Assembly: GCA_963731665.1 (NCBI GenBank) | Contig: CAVSWP010000002.1 | Coordinates: 62,001-126,000, forward strand | Direction: 5' to 3' | Length of the DNA: 64,000 bases | Source: Chersky-840 sp035604715 | GTDB taxonomy: Bacteria > Actinomycetota > Acidimicrobiia > Acidimicrobiales > UBA8190 | Shown: piece by piece, positions 50,670 through 59,390 of the stretch | Position numbering within the stretch: position 1 is the first letter of the stretch | How the letters are laid out: every line of letters begins with the position of its first letter | Made by a program: the position numbers and the translations under genes | The notes under the pieces: generated by a model | The model's input: only the letters and a program-made list of their open reading frames with translations | Told to the model about the DNA's origin: nothing | Database searches by the model: none

Positions 50670-52289
50670 ATGCCGCCCGCCGGGAACGACCGCGGCACCT
50701 CCGGACGCCCGCCCTCCGAAGAAGTCTTCGTCCTTGCCATCGACCTCGGGACGGGAGGGCCCAAGGTGGCTCTCGTGTCCTGCACCGGAACGATGGCGGC
50801 CAGCGCGTCCGAGCCCGTGGCGCTGCACCTGTTGCCGGGAGGAGGGGCCGAGCAGGACCCCGAGGCCTGGTGGCTGGCCATCGTGGCGGCCTGCCGGCGA
50901 ACGCTGGCGGGGTCCTCGGTGCCCGCCGCGAACATCGTCGGTGTGGGGTGCACGGCGCAGTGGTCGGGCACCGTGGCCGCCGCCGGGGACGGCACGCCGT
51001 TGCGGCCCGCGGTGATCTGGATGGACTCCCGGGGGAGTACGGCCATGCGGCGCCAGATGCGGGGGCCGGTCAGCGTGCTCGGGTACGACGTCCGCAAGCT
51101 CCAACGCTGGATCCGCCTGACCGGGGGGGCGCCCGGGCACTCGGGGAAGGACCCCACCGCCCACATCCTGTGGATTCGCCATGCCGAGCCCGACGTCTAC
51201 CGAGCCACCTACAAATTCCTCGAGCCGGTGGACTGGCTCAACCAGCGACTGACGGGGCGCTTTGCTGCTTCGTACGATTCGATCGCCGCGCATTGGGTGA
51301 CCGACAACCGCCACATCGACTCCGTCGACTACGACGAGACCTTGCTCCGCATGTCGGGCCTCGAGCGCTCCAAGCTGCCCGACATCGTCCCGTCGGCCAC
51401 GATCATGGGATCGTTGCAGGCGCGGGCGGCCGACGACCTGGGCCTGGCGGTGGGGCTCCCCGTCGTGACCGGCACCGGGGACGTGCACTCTGCCGCCGTG
51501 GGGTCCGGGGCCGTCGCCGACTTCGAAGGCCACCTCTACATCGGGACGTCGTCGTGGATCTCGTGCCACGTGCCGTTCAAGAAGACAGACGTCCTGCGAA
51601 ACGTCGCCTCGATCCCCGCGGCGCTTCCCGGTCGATACCTCGTTGCCGACGAGCACGAGACGGCGGGTGCGTGCCTGACGTTTCTCGCCGAGAACGTGCT
51701 GTTCGAGGACAAGTCTCCGCATCTCCCCGGCGGGCACGACAACGTCTACCGGTACTTCGACGACGTCGCCGCCGGGGTGCCACCCGGGGCACACGGGGCG
51801 ATGTTCACGCCCTGGCTCAACGGGGAGCGGTCCCCGGTCGACGACCACACCATTCGCGCCGGGTTCCACAACCTGTCGCTCTCTACCACTCGCCCCGACC
51901 TGGTCCGTGCCGTGTACGAAGGGGTGGCGCTCAACAGCCGTTGGCTGCTCGGGGCCGTGGAGCGATTCGTGGGGCGGCGATTCGAGTCGCTGGCCTTCAT
52001 CGGCGGTGGCGCCAACTCCGCCGTCTGGTCCCAGATCCATGCCGACGTCATGGGCCGCCGCGTCAGGCAGGTGGCCGAGCCGGTCCTCGCCAACGTGCGT
52101 GGCGCCGGGTTCCTGACGTTGCTCGCCCTCGGCCGCATCCGTGTCGAGGACATCCCCGCCATGGTCGAGGTGGGGGCGACGTTCGAACCGGACACCGCCA
52201 CCGCCACCGTGTACGGGGAGCGGTACCGGGAGTTCGTCGACCTCTACAAGAAGACCAAGCAGATCCACCGACGGCTCAACGGCCACTGA
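50670..52289 (+). CDS. FGGY family carbohydrate kinase (xylulokinase-like)
   Basis: A 539-residue sugar kinase. The phosphate loop is FVLAIDLGTGGPKVALV, the substrate region CTAQWSGTVAA and WMDSRGSTAM, and the second nucleotide block TGTGDVHSAAVGSG. The C-terminal ATP block is FIGGGANSAVWSQIHADV. The family includes xylulokinase, glycerol kinase and gluconokinase; the Gln-Trp in the substrate loop favours a xylulokinase-like sugar, but this is not certain. It stands alone. Confidence 0.85.
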   Translation: MPPAGNDRGTSGRPPSEEVFVLAIDLGTGGPKVALVSCTGTMAASASEPVALHLLPGGGAEQDPEAWWLAIVAACRRTLAGSSVPAANIVGVGCTAQWSGTVAAAGDGTPLRPAVIWMDSRGSTAMRRQMRGPVSVLGYDVRKLQRWIRLTGGAPGHSGKDPTAHILWIRHAEPDVYRATYKFLEPVDWLNQRLTGRFAASYDSIAAHWVTDNRHIDSVDYDETLLRMSGLERSKLPDIVPSATIMGSLQARAADDLGLAVGLPVVTGTGDVHSAAVGSGAVADFEGHLYIGTSSWISCHVPFKKTDVLRNVASIPAALPGRYLVADEHETAGACLTFLAENVLFEDKSPHLPGGHDNVYRYFDDVAAGVPPGAHGAMFTPWLNGERSPVDDHTIRAGFHNLSLSTTRPDLVRAVYEGVALNSRWLLGAVERFVGRRFESLAFIGGGANSAVWSQIHADVMGRRVRQVAEPVLANVRGAGFLTLLALGRIRVEDIPAMVEVGATFEPDTATATVYGERYREFVDLYKKTKQIHRRLNGH

Positions 52290-52323
52290 GGGACCGGCGG
52301 ACTGTCGGCTGTCGGGCGGACGG

Positions 52324-53682
52324 TCAGATGCGTTCGAAGTTCCGGGCCAGCTCCCAGTCCGTCACGGTCTGGTTGGCGCGGGCCCACTCCTGTCGGGCGG
52401 TGTTCAGCAGGTGGTAGTGCACGTCGTCACCGAAGGCCCCGGCGGCGATCTCCGACGACCCCAGCTCTTCGATGGCCTCCACCAGGGTCGTGGGCACCCG
52501 GGGCACGTCGGTGGCGTTGTAGGCATTGCCTTCGAACGGCGGGGGGAGCTCCAGGCCGTGCTCCACCCCCCACAGGCCGGCGGCGAAGATGCCGGCCAGG
52601 GCGAGGTAGGGATTGACGTCGGCCCCGGGGACGCGGCACTCCACTCTCCGGCCCTCTCCGTGGCCCACCAGGCGGAAACCGCAGGTGCGGTTGTCGACAC
52701 CCCATACTGCGGCGGTGGGTGCCCACGAACCGGGGACATAGCGCTTGTACGAGTTGACGTACGGCGCCCACAGCCATGTCATCTGACGGGCGCCGTGAAT
52801 GAGCCCGGCGACGAATTGCCGTCCCACCTCCGACAGCTGCGACGGCGCATCCTCGCCCGCCATGCGAGGTGCCCCGGAGTCGGCGTCCCACAGGCTGGCG
52901 TGGATGTGGCAGGACGAGCCCACCTCGGCGATCGACCACTTGGCCATGAACGACGCCGAGCGACCGCACTGGTCGGCGATCTCCTTCACGCCGTTCTTGA
53001 ACACGAGATGCCTGTCGGCCACCTCGATCGCTTTCCCGTAGGTGACGTTGACCTCGTGCTGACCCCGACCCGCCTCACCCTTGGAGAATTCGACGGGAAT
53101 GCCGGCGTCCACCATCTCGTTTCGGATCCGTCGCAGGACATATTCCTCGCGAGAGGTCTGGAGCAACTGATAGTCCTCGATGCTCGACACGTGGGGGTGC
53201 AGACCGCGCCATCCCTGGGCGGCGGCCTCTTCGAAGGTCTCGCGGAACAGATAGAACTCGAGCTCTGTGGCGCACCGGACCTCGAGGCCGAGCGCTCGGG
53301 CCCGCTCGACCTGGCGTCCGAGGATCCGTCTCGGCGAGACCTCGACGGGGGAGCCCTGGGTGTCCACGACGTCGCACACCACCATGGCCGATCCTTCGAG
53401 CCAGGGAAGCAGCCGCAAGGTGGCCGGGTCGGGGAGGGCGACGACGTCTCCGTACCCGGTCTCCCAGTTCGTGAACCGGTACCCGGGCAGCGGCTCCATG
53501 TCCACGTCGACGGCGAGGAGATAGTCACACGCCTCGATGCCGTGCTCGAGGACGTGGTCGAGGAAGAAGCTCCCGGTGACGCGCTTTCCCACCGGACGTC
53601 CTTGCATGTCGGGGAAGGCCACGACCACCGTGTCGATGGTCCCCTCGGTGATCCGCTTCTTCAGCTCGTCGAGCGCCAGCAT
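52324..53682 (-). CDS. glutamine synthetase family protein, probable gamma-glutamylpolyamine synthetase
   Basis: A 452-residue ATP-dependent ligase. It shows the GS fold markers ELEFYLFRETFEEAA, GQHEVNVTYG, VGSSCHIHASLWD and NPYLALAGIFAAGLWG. It is shorter than and distinct from housekeeping GlnA, and lacks an obvious adenylylation loop. Nearby genes for a gamma-glutamyl-GABA hydrolase and an aldehyde dehydrogenase suggest a PuuA-like role: joining glutamate to putrescine or another amine. The ATG at 53682 is chosen over the frame start at 53721. Confidence 0.8.
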   Translation of the reverse strand: MLALDELKKRITEGTIDTVVVAFPDMQGRPVGKRVTGSFFLDHVLEHGIEACDYLLAVDVDMEPLPGYRFTNWETGYGDVVALPDPATLRLLPWLEGSAMVVCDVVDTQGSPVEVSPRRILGRQVERARALGLEVRCATELEFYLFRETFEEAAAQGWRGLHPHVSSIEDYQLLQTSREEYVLRRIRNEMVDAGIPVEFSKGEAGRGQHEVNVTYGKAIEVADRHLVFKNGVKEIADQCGRSASFMAKWSIAEVGSSCHIHASLWDADSGAPRMAGEDAPSQLSEVGRQFVAGLIHGARQMTWLWAPYVNSYKRYVPGSWAPTAAVWGVDNRTCGFRLVGHGEGRRVECRVPGADVNPYLALAGIFAAGLWGVEHGLELPPPFEGNAYNATDVPRVPTTLVEAIEELGSSEIAAGAFGDDVHYHLLNTARQEWARANQTVTDWELARNFERI

Positions 53683-53755
53683 GCCCGCACCATGGCACGG
53701 CGCCGCCGCTGCGTCCAGCACGTCTTGCCGGATCGTGGAAGAGCGCGAGTCCCGA

Positions 53756-54532
53756 CTATTCAGGCGTGACGTAGGCGGCGGTGATGCCTCCGTCGACCAC
53801 GAGGGCGGATCCCGTCATGAACGAGGACTCGTCCGACGCCAGGAACAGCGCGGCCCGGGCGACCTCCTCGGGCCGCCCGAGACGACCCATGGGGATGTGC
53901 ACGATCCGCCGGTTGCGGCGCACGGGATCAGAGAGCAGCTCGGCGAGAAGCGGGGTCTCGATCGGTCCCGGACACAGGGAGTTCGCCCGGATTCCCTGGC
54001 GGGCGTACTCCACCGCCAGCTCGCGGGTGAAGGCGAGGACCCCGCCCTTCGACGCCGTGTAGGCCACCTGCGCGGTGGCGGCCCCCATGAGCGCCACGAA
54101 AGAGGCCACGTTCACGATCGACCCGCCACCGCTCTCGATCATGGTGGGGATGGCGCCGCGACAGCACAACCACACGCCTTTCAAGTTCACGTGCATGACG
54201 TGGTCCCAGGTGGACGGGGGAGTGTCGAGGACCCCGCCGTCGTCTCCGGGAAAGATCCCGGCGTTGTTGAACAGCACGTGGAGACCGCCGAGCTGCTGCG
54301 TGGCCGCCACCACCTCGTCGACCTGGGACTCGTCCGAGACGTCGGCGGCGACCGCCACGGCGCGCCCGCCGGCGTCGATGATGTGCTCGACGGTGTCGCG
54401 GGCCGCCTGACCCACCACGTCGGCGACCACCACGGCGGCGCCTTCGGAGGCGAACAGGGTGGCGGCAACCCGGCCGATGCCGCTGCCGGCTCCGGTGATC
54501 ACCGCCACCTTTCCCGTGAGCCGGCCCGCCAC
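53756..54532 (-). CDS. short-chain dehydrogenase/reductase
   Basis: A 258-residue classical SDR. The cofactor loop is ITGAGSGIGRVAA, NNAG is in VLFNNAGIFPG, the Ser lies in IVNVASFVALMG, and YxxxK is YTASK. The C-terminal VVDGGITAAYV closes the family pattern. The frame is open to 54685, but the GTG at 54532 places the Rossmann start correctly and has TATGGT six bases upstream. The substrate is unknown. It lies inside the polyamine cluster. Confidence 0.86.
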   Translation of the reverse strand: MAGRLTGKVAVITGAGSGIGRVAATLFASEGAAVVVADVVGQAARDTVEHIIDAGGRAVAVAADVSDESQVDEVVAATQQLGGLHVLFNNAGIFPGDDGGVLDTPPSTWDHVMHVNLKGVWLCCRGAIPTMIESGGGSIVNVASFVALMGAATAQVAYTASKGGVLAFTRELAVEYARQGIRANSLCPGPIETPLLAELLSDPVRRNRRIVHIPMGRLGRPEEVARAALFLASDESSFMTGSALVVDGGITAAYVTPE

Positions 54533-54538
54533 GCCACG

Positions 54539-54544
54539 ACCATA
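54539..54544 (-). promoter_or_regulatory. -10 element TATGGT, leaderless spacing
   Basis: TATGGT on the minus strand ends six bases before the GTG at 54532. Confidence 0.4.
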
Positions 54545-54635
54545 CCCGGCACCGCCCGCCGGGCCCGAGCCCTCGAGCGCGCCCACGACGCGCCTTCGGA
54601 CCGCGGCCGTGGACCGAGAGCGCGGGCGTCGGTGT

Positions 54636-54641
54636 GATACT
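54636..54641 (+). promoter_or_regulatory. -10 element GATACT, leaderless spacing
   Basis: GATACT ends six bases before the ATG at 54648. Confidence 0.4.
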
Positions 54642-54647
54642 GGACGC

Positions 54648-55364
54648 ATGACCACGCGTGCCGTGCCCATCGTGGGGGTCACCACCTACCACCAGCAGGC
54701 CTCGTGGGGCCCGTGGGACAGGTTGGCGACCGTCCTGCCGGCGTCGTACACCGACACCGTGGCGACCGCCGGGGGTCGCCCGGTGCTGCTTCCCCCCACC
54801 ACGGGCGCCGTCGACGATGACGCCGCCGTCGTGGTGGTGGCGGCGCTCGACGCCTTGGTACTGGTCGGAGGCGGGGACATCGATCCCGCCCTCTACGGAC
54901 AGGCGCCCGCCCCCGCCACGGTCGGGGTCGACCCCGGGCGCGACGCCAGCGAGCTGGCGTTGCTGGCGGCCGCGCTCGACGCCGACCTCCCCGTCCTGGC
55001 CATCTGCCGGGGGATGCAGCTGCTCAACGTGTTCCTCGGTGGCACCCTCGTCCAGCACGTGCCCGACGTCGTCGGTCACGACACCCACCAGCCCGCCCGG
55101 GGCTGCTTCGGAGACGTCGAGGTCACCACCGAGGCGGGCTCGCTGGTGGCGAAGTTCCTGGGCGAGACGGCCACCGTCCGCTGCTCGCACCACCAGGCCC
55201 TCGACCGGTTGGGTGCCGGGCTGGTCGTCACGGCGCGCTCGGCTGACGGGCTGGCCGAGGCGGTCGAGCTCCCGTCGGCCCGCTTCGTCGTGGGCGTGCA
55301 ATGGCATCCCGAAGAAGACGCTGATCGCCGCCCGTTCGCCGCTTTGCTGGACGCCGTCACGTGA
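54648..55364 (+). CDS. puuD: gamma-glutamyl-gamma-aminobutyrate hydrolase family (class I GATase-like)
   Basis: A 238-residue peptidase C26 protein. The nucleophile Cys is in LAICRGMQLLNV (about residue 122), the His/Glu pair in VGVQWHPEEDADRRPF, and LVLVGGGDIDPALYG is the usual oxyanion region. PuuD releases GABA from gamma-glutamyl-GABA. It overlaps the downstream aldehyde dehydrogenase by four bases (GTGA), as expected for consecutive steps of the gamma-glutamylputrescine pathway. Confidence 0.82.
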   Translation: MTTRAVPIVGVTTYHQQASWGPWDRLATVLPASYTDTVATAGGRPVLLPPTTGAVDDDAAVVVVAALDALVLVGGGDIDPALYGQAPAPATVGVDPGRDASELALLAAALDADLPVLAICRGMQLLNVFLGGTLVQHVPDVVGHDTHQPARGCFGDVEVTTEAGSLVAKFLGETATVRCSHHQALDRLGAGLVVTARSADGLAEAVELPSARFVVGVQWHPEEDADRRPFAALLDAVT

Positions 55365-56767
55365 CTCCCGACACCACGACCGCGGCGCCGTCGGCCGGCA
55401 CCGTTCGCGTCGTGAACCCGGCCACCGAGCTGACCGTCGCCGAGGTGACCCGTCAGGACAAGGAGGCCGCCGACGCGGCGGTGGGGCGCGCCGCGGCGGC
55501 CTTTCCCGCCTGGCGTGACGTCACCCCGGGCGACCGGACCCGCCTGCTGCGACGCTTCGCCGAACAGGTGGAGGCCCACGTCGAGGAGCTCGCCCTGCTC
55601 GAGACCCGCAACGTCGGAAAGCCCATCGCCGACAGCCGGGGCGAGGTGGCCATGGTCGCCGACGTCCTGCACTTCTACTCCGGAGCGGTCGAGAAGCACC
55701 GGGGAGCCACCATTCCGGTGGCGGGAGGCGTCGACCTCACCTGGCCCGAGCCCCTCGGTGTGGTGGCCGCCATCGTGCCGTGGAACTTCCCGCTCGCCAT
55801 CACGTCGTGGAAGGTCGCCCCCGCCCTGGCATGCGGGAACACGGTGGTGGTGAAGCCCGCCGACCTCACGCCCCTGACGGCCCTGCGCCTGGCCGAGCTG
55901 GCCCTCGACGCCGGCATCCCCGAAGGCGTGCTGCAGGTGGTGGTGGGCCGGGGCACCACCGTCGGGTCGGTGCTCGTCGAGCATCCCGACGTGGCCAAGG
56001 TGGCCTTCACCGGCTCGACCGAAGCCGGACGCGACGTCATGGCGCGAGCGGCGGGGACCATCAAGCGCGTCACCTTGGAGCTCGGGGGGAAGTCCGCCAA
56101 CATCGTCTTCGCCGACGCCGACCTCGAGCTGGCCGCGGCCAGCGCACCGTCGGCCGTCTTCGGCAACGCCGGGCAGGACTGCTGCGCACGCAGCCGCATC
56201 CTGGTCGAGCGGGGTGCCTTCGACCGCTTCGTCGAGCTCCTCGTCGCCGCCACGCACGCCCTGGTGGTGGGGGACCCCGAGGACGACGCCACCCAGATGG
56301 GCCCGCTGGTCTCCGCCGAGCACCGGGCCCGGGTCACCGGTTTCGTCGACCCCGCCGAGCCCGGCCTCGCCGTGGCGGGTCGGAGCCCGACGCCAGCGGG
56401 GCCCGGATGGTGGTTCCCCGCCACCGTCCTCGCCCCGGTCGATCCCTCGTTGCGGGTGTGGCGCGAGGAGATCTTCGGCCCCGTGGTGGCGGTGACGCCC
56501 TTCGAGGACGAAGCCCATGCCGTGGCCCTGGCCAACGACACGCCCTACGGGCTGTCGGGCTCGATCTGGACCCGTGACTCGGCGCGCGCCCTGCGCATGG
56601 CCAAGGCCGTGCAGGCCGGGGTGCTCTCGGTGAACTCCAACACCTCGGTGCGCGTGAACACCCCGTTCGGTGGCATGAAGCAGTCCGGGTTCGGTCGGGA
56701 GTTGGGCATGGAGGCACTGGCGTCGTTCTCCGACGTCAAGAACGTCTTTCTCTCCACCCAAGGCTGA
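55361..56767 (+). CDS. aldehyde dehydrogenase, probable gamma-glutamyl-aminobutyraldehyde dehydrogenase
   Basis: A 468-residue NAD(P)-dependent aldehyde dehydrogenase. The catalytic Cys is in NAGQDCCARSRI, the Glu in TLELGGKSANIVF, and the Asn block in VPWNFPLAITSWK. Linkage to the gamma-glutamyl-GABA hydrolase and the glutamine-synthetase-like ligase suggests a PuuC role (gamma-glutamyl-gamma-aminobutyraldehyde to the acid). The start is the GTG at 55361 that overlaps the hydrolase stop. Confidence 0.85.
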   Translation: MTPDTTTAAPSAGTVRVVNPATELTVAEVTRQDKEAADAAVGRAAAAFPAWRDVTPGDRTRLLRRFAEQVEAHVEELALLETRNVGKPIADSRGEVAMVADVLHFYSGAVEKHRGATIPVAGGVDLTWPEPLGVVAAIVPWNFPLAITSWKVAPALACGNTVVVKPADLTPLTALRLAELALDAGIPEGVLQVVVGRGTTVGSVLVEHPDVAKVAFTGSTEAGRDVMARAAGTIKRVTLELGGKSANIVFADADLELAAASAPSAVFGNAGQDCCARSRILVERGAFDRFVELLVAATHALVVGDPEDDATQMGPLVSAEHRARVTGFVDPAEPGLAVAGRSPTPAGPGWWFPATVLAPVDPSLRVWREEIFGPVVAVTPFEDEAHAVALANDTPYGLSGSIWTRDSARALRMAKAVQAGVLSVNSNTSVRVNTPFGGMKQSGFGRELGMEALASFSDVKNVFLSTQG

Positions 56768-56818
56768 TCGCCCCGAGCCGCACGCCCGGGTCAACGGGCC
56801 GGTGTCCGGTTGGCCCGG

Positions 56819-56824
56819 TAACGT
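56819..56824 (+). promoter_or_regulatory. -10 element TAACGT, leaderless spacing
   Basis: TAACGT ends seven bases before the GTG at 56832. Confidence 0.45.
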
Positions 56825-56831
56825 CTGATTC

Positions 56832-56975
56832 GTGAGCAGTGGCCGAAAGTTCGTGAAGCCGTTGGTGGCGGCCTTGGGTCTGGCCGGCACCATCGCCAGT
56901 GTCTGGTGGTTCGCCCTCAAGCCCCGTCGCAAACGCGCCGGGCAGCGTTCTTCGGAGCCCCCCACACCGCAGTGA
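56832..56975 (+). CDS. small single-span membrane protein
   Basis: A 47-residue reading frame in a gap that has no larger gene. It begins SSGRKFVKPLVAALG, has one hydrophobic stretch (LVAALGLAGTIASVWWFAL) and ends in a basic then Pro/Ser-rich tail (KPRRKRAGQRSS). The charge pattern suggests one transmembrane helix with a cytoplasmic basic side. A TAACGT hexamer seven bases upstream of the GTG supports expression. It lies 58 bases before the copper-protein gene. Function unknown. Confidence 0.5.
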   Translation: MSSGRKFVKPLVAALGLAGTIASVWWFALKPRRKRAGQRSSEPPTPQ

Positions 56976-57020
56976 GCCTCCCTCGCCACCGGGCGCCGAT
57001 GCCCGGCGACGCGCGTGGGC

Positions 57021-57026
57021 TACCGT
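57021..57026 (+). promoter_or_regulatory. -10 element TACCGT, leaderless spacing
   Basis: TACCGT ends seven bases before the GTG at 57034. Confidence 0.45.
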
Positions 57027-57033
57027 TTGCACA

Positions 57034-58206
57034 GTGAAACGTCCCCGGATCCCCCTGCCGGCCGCCGCCCGGGTGATCTTTGTCTCCGCAACGATTGCCA
57101 TGGGACTGGCGGCGTGCGGGTCCAGCTCCAACCCGACGGCCAAGGCGGCCACCACGGCCAGCTCGTCGGGGCCGCCGGTGAAGACCATCACGTTGCAATC
57201 GCCGATCTCCTACACGCCGCATGCCTCGGTGGGCGGGACCGACGACTACCACTGCACGTTGGTCGACCCGCACGTGACCACCGACTCCTACATCGTCGGG
57301 AGCGAGTTCTTCCCCAACGACGGCAAGAGCTTCGAGGTCCATCACGCCATCCTCTTCCTGGTCCCACCCAACCTGGCCAAGGCCGCCCTCGCCGCCGATG
57401 ACGGCGACAAGGGCTGGACGTGCTTCGGGGAGTCCCCCCTGCCGGGCACGTCGTTCGCCCAGGTCTCGAACACGCCATGGCTCACGGCGTGGGCCCCGGG
57501 GCACGGAGTGGACACCGCCCCCAAGGGGACCGGTGTGCCCTTCCCGGCCGGCAGCCTGGTCATCATGCAGGTCCACTACAACCTGCTCGAAGGGGACAAC
57601 CCCGAGCGCGTCAGCCTGGTCCTGCACACCGTGCCGGCGTCGACCGACCTCACCCCGCTGCGCCTCGACCTGCTGCCCGCACCGCCCGACATCCCGTGCC
57701 CGGCGGGTATCACCGGCCCGTTGTGCAACCGGGCCGCCTCGCTGGCGGACGTGGGCCAACGCTTCGGCCAGAGCGCCGTGCAGTTCGACAATTTCCTCGA
57801 GCAGTTCTGCGGGCGCAATCCGGTCGACCCACCGGGCGGCGATACCACGTCGTGCACATGGCCCGCCCCCTCGGGGACGATCGTGCGGCTGACCGCCCAC
57901 ATGCACCTGCTCGGCACGGGCATGCAGGTCGTGCTGGACGCCGGCACGCCCAACGCCAAGACCTTGCTGGACGTGCCCAACTACAACTTCGACTATCAGC
58001 GGTCCTACGTCCTGGCCACGCCGGTGGCCTCCAAGGCCGGTGACACCATCACCGTCACCTGCACCTACAACCCGGTGTTGCGCCAGGAGCTCCCGCAATT
58101 GCGCAAGCTCCCACCCCGGTACGTCGTCTGGGGGGACGGCTCCTCCGACGAGATGTGCCTCGCCCTGGTCAACTACGTCTCCACCTCCGACGCGCCCTCC
58201 ATCTGA
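57034..58206 (+). CDS. lipoprotein with copper type II monooxygenase (PHM/DBM-like) fold
   Basis: A 390-residue lipoprotein. The signal peptide ends at the lipobox GLAAC (Cys28). The rest matches the two-domain copper fold of peptidylglycine and dopamine beta-monooxygenases. All six expected ligands can be placed: His103-His104 (FEVHHAIL) and His181 (MQVHYN) for the first copper; His289, His291 (TAHMHLLG) and Met374 (SDEMCL) for the second. Several Cys probably form disulfides. It should hydroxylate or oxidise a substrate outside the membrane. Which one is unknown. Confidence 0.7.
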   Translation: MKRPRIPLPAAARVIFVSATIAMGLAACGSSSNPTAKAATTASSSGPPVKTITLQSPISYTPHASVGGTDDYHCTLVDPHVTTDSYIVGSEFFPNDGKSFEVHHAILFLVPPNLAKAALAADDGDKGWTCFGESPLPGTSFAQVSNTPWLTAWAPGHGVDTAPKGTGVPFPAGSLVIMQVHYNLLEGDNPERVSLVLHTVPASTDLTPLRLDLLPAPPDIPCPAGITGPLCNRAASLADVGQRFGQSAVQFDNFLEQFCGRNPVDPPGGDTTSCTWPAPSGTIVRLTAHMHLLGTGMQVVLDAGTPNAKTLLDVPNYNFDYQRSYVLATPVASKAGDTITVTCTYNPVLRQELPQLRKLPPRYVVWGDGSSDEMCLALVNYVSTSDAPSI

Positions 58207-58247
58207 CGGCCTCTGCGCCGACGGCGCCCGAAGGACCAGCCAGCTCC

Positions 58248-59018
58248 TCAGACACCGACCAGGGCCGGCAGGACCTCGCTGATGGGGCCTCGGACCACGA
58301 CTTCGGCGATGGCGTCGTAGTCGGTGGGCTCGGCGTTGACGATGACGACCGGCGCGCCGGAGAGGTGCGCGGCGGGGACGAGGCCGGCGGCGGGGTAGAC
58401 CGACAAGGTCGACCCGACGGCCAACAACAGGTCGCAGGCCCGGGCGGCCTGTTCGGCGCGCACCAGGTCTTCGACCACCAGGTTCTGGCCAAAGCTGATG
58501 GTGGCGGATTTCAGGATCCCGGCGCACGTCTCTCCGTCCACGGTGACGGTGCAGGCGGGGTCGTCCTCGCCGGCCCGCACCCGCTCGAGCACGGCCGGCA
58601 TGGGCGAACGGGCCCCGCACGACATGCACAGCACTTCCCGCATGGTGCCGTGGATCTCCACGACCCGCTCGGGATCGCTGCCCGCCGCCTGGTGAAGGCC
58701 ATCGATGTTCTGGGTCACCAGGGTGTGCAGCACACCGCGCTGCTCGAGCGCCACCAGGGCTCGGTGCCCGGCGTTCGGCCGCGCCTCCCACGTCGGTGAC
58801 TCCAGGCGGTGGCGCCACGTCCGTCGCCGCACGTCCCCGTCGGCCAAGTACGTCTGCAGCGTCGCCATCTTCTCCGCCTCGGGATTCTTGGTCCAGATCC
58901 CGTTGGGGCCGCGAAAGTCCGGAATGCCCGAGTCGGTGGAGATGCCCGCGCCGGTGAGCACCACTAGGCGGGTGCTCGCCGCCACCAGCCGGCGGGCCGC
59001 TTCGACTGCGGGGTCCAT
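58248..59018 (-). CDS. cobB: NAD-dependent protein deacylase, sirtuin family
   Basis: A 256-residue Sir2 enzyme that removes acyl groups from lysines using NAD+. Motifs are TGAGISTDSGIPDFRG, TQNIDGLHQAAG with the NAD-binding Gln/Asn/Asp, the catalytic His in EIHGTMRE and a C4 zinc site (LCMSCG and DGETCAG with ACTV). It converges with the copper lipoprotein gene. It may control acyl-CoA synthetases or dehydrogenases, which are common targets, but nothing here shows this. Confidence 0.9.
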   Translation of the reverse strand: MDPAVEAARRLVAASTRLVVLTGAGISTDSGIPDFRGPNGIWTKNPEAEKMATLQTYLADGDVRRRTWRHRLESPTWEARPNAGHRALVALEQRGVLHTLVTQNIDGLHQAAGSDPERVVEIHGTMREVLCMSCGARSPMPAVLERVRAGEDDPACTVTVDGETCAGILKSATISFGQNLVVEDLVRAEQAARACDLLLAVGSTLSVYPAAGLVPAAHLSGAPVVIVNAEPTDYDAIAEVVVRGPISEVLPALVGV

Positions 59019-59142
59019 GCGATGAGTTTCGCGCCTGCGTGGGGACCGCTGCCGCCGGCGGGAGGGTCAGCACTCGCGTCGGCGAGTACCGCTTAGTAGC
59101 TTCTGCGAGCAGGGCTGACCTCACTCCGGCCGCTGCGCTCCT

Positions 59143-59262
59143 GTGGACGGGCGTGGTGGTCGCACCGCATTCATCCCCATCGGGGTCCTGTCGCCGGTGG
59201 GCGGGGCGCTCGCCGATCGGCTCGACCATCGGCGCTGGCTCACCACAACCGCGGCCTTCACG
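59143..59262 (+). pseudogene. remnant of an MFS transporter gene
   Basis: The stretch 59019-59390 contains no intact gene. Within it, one frame reads FIPIGVLSPVGGALADRLDH followed by RRWLTTTAAF. This resembles the helix 2 - motif A region (GxLADRxxRR) of MFS_3-type exporters. No other part of a transporter is seen, so this looks like a decayed fragment. The rest of the gap shows nothing I can name. Confidence 0.35.
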
Positions 59263-59390
59263 ACGTCGGGGAGCTCCGCCGGCGCGATCTTCCCGGGGCC
59301 TGGACGCGCCCCGGAATCTGCCTGCGCTACGACAGGGGCATCGGCCGCCGCCGGCGTGCCACTGGCCGTCGGGTGGGCGATGATCTTGCC

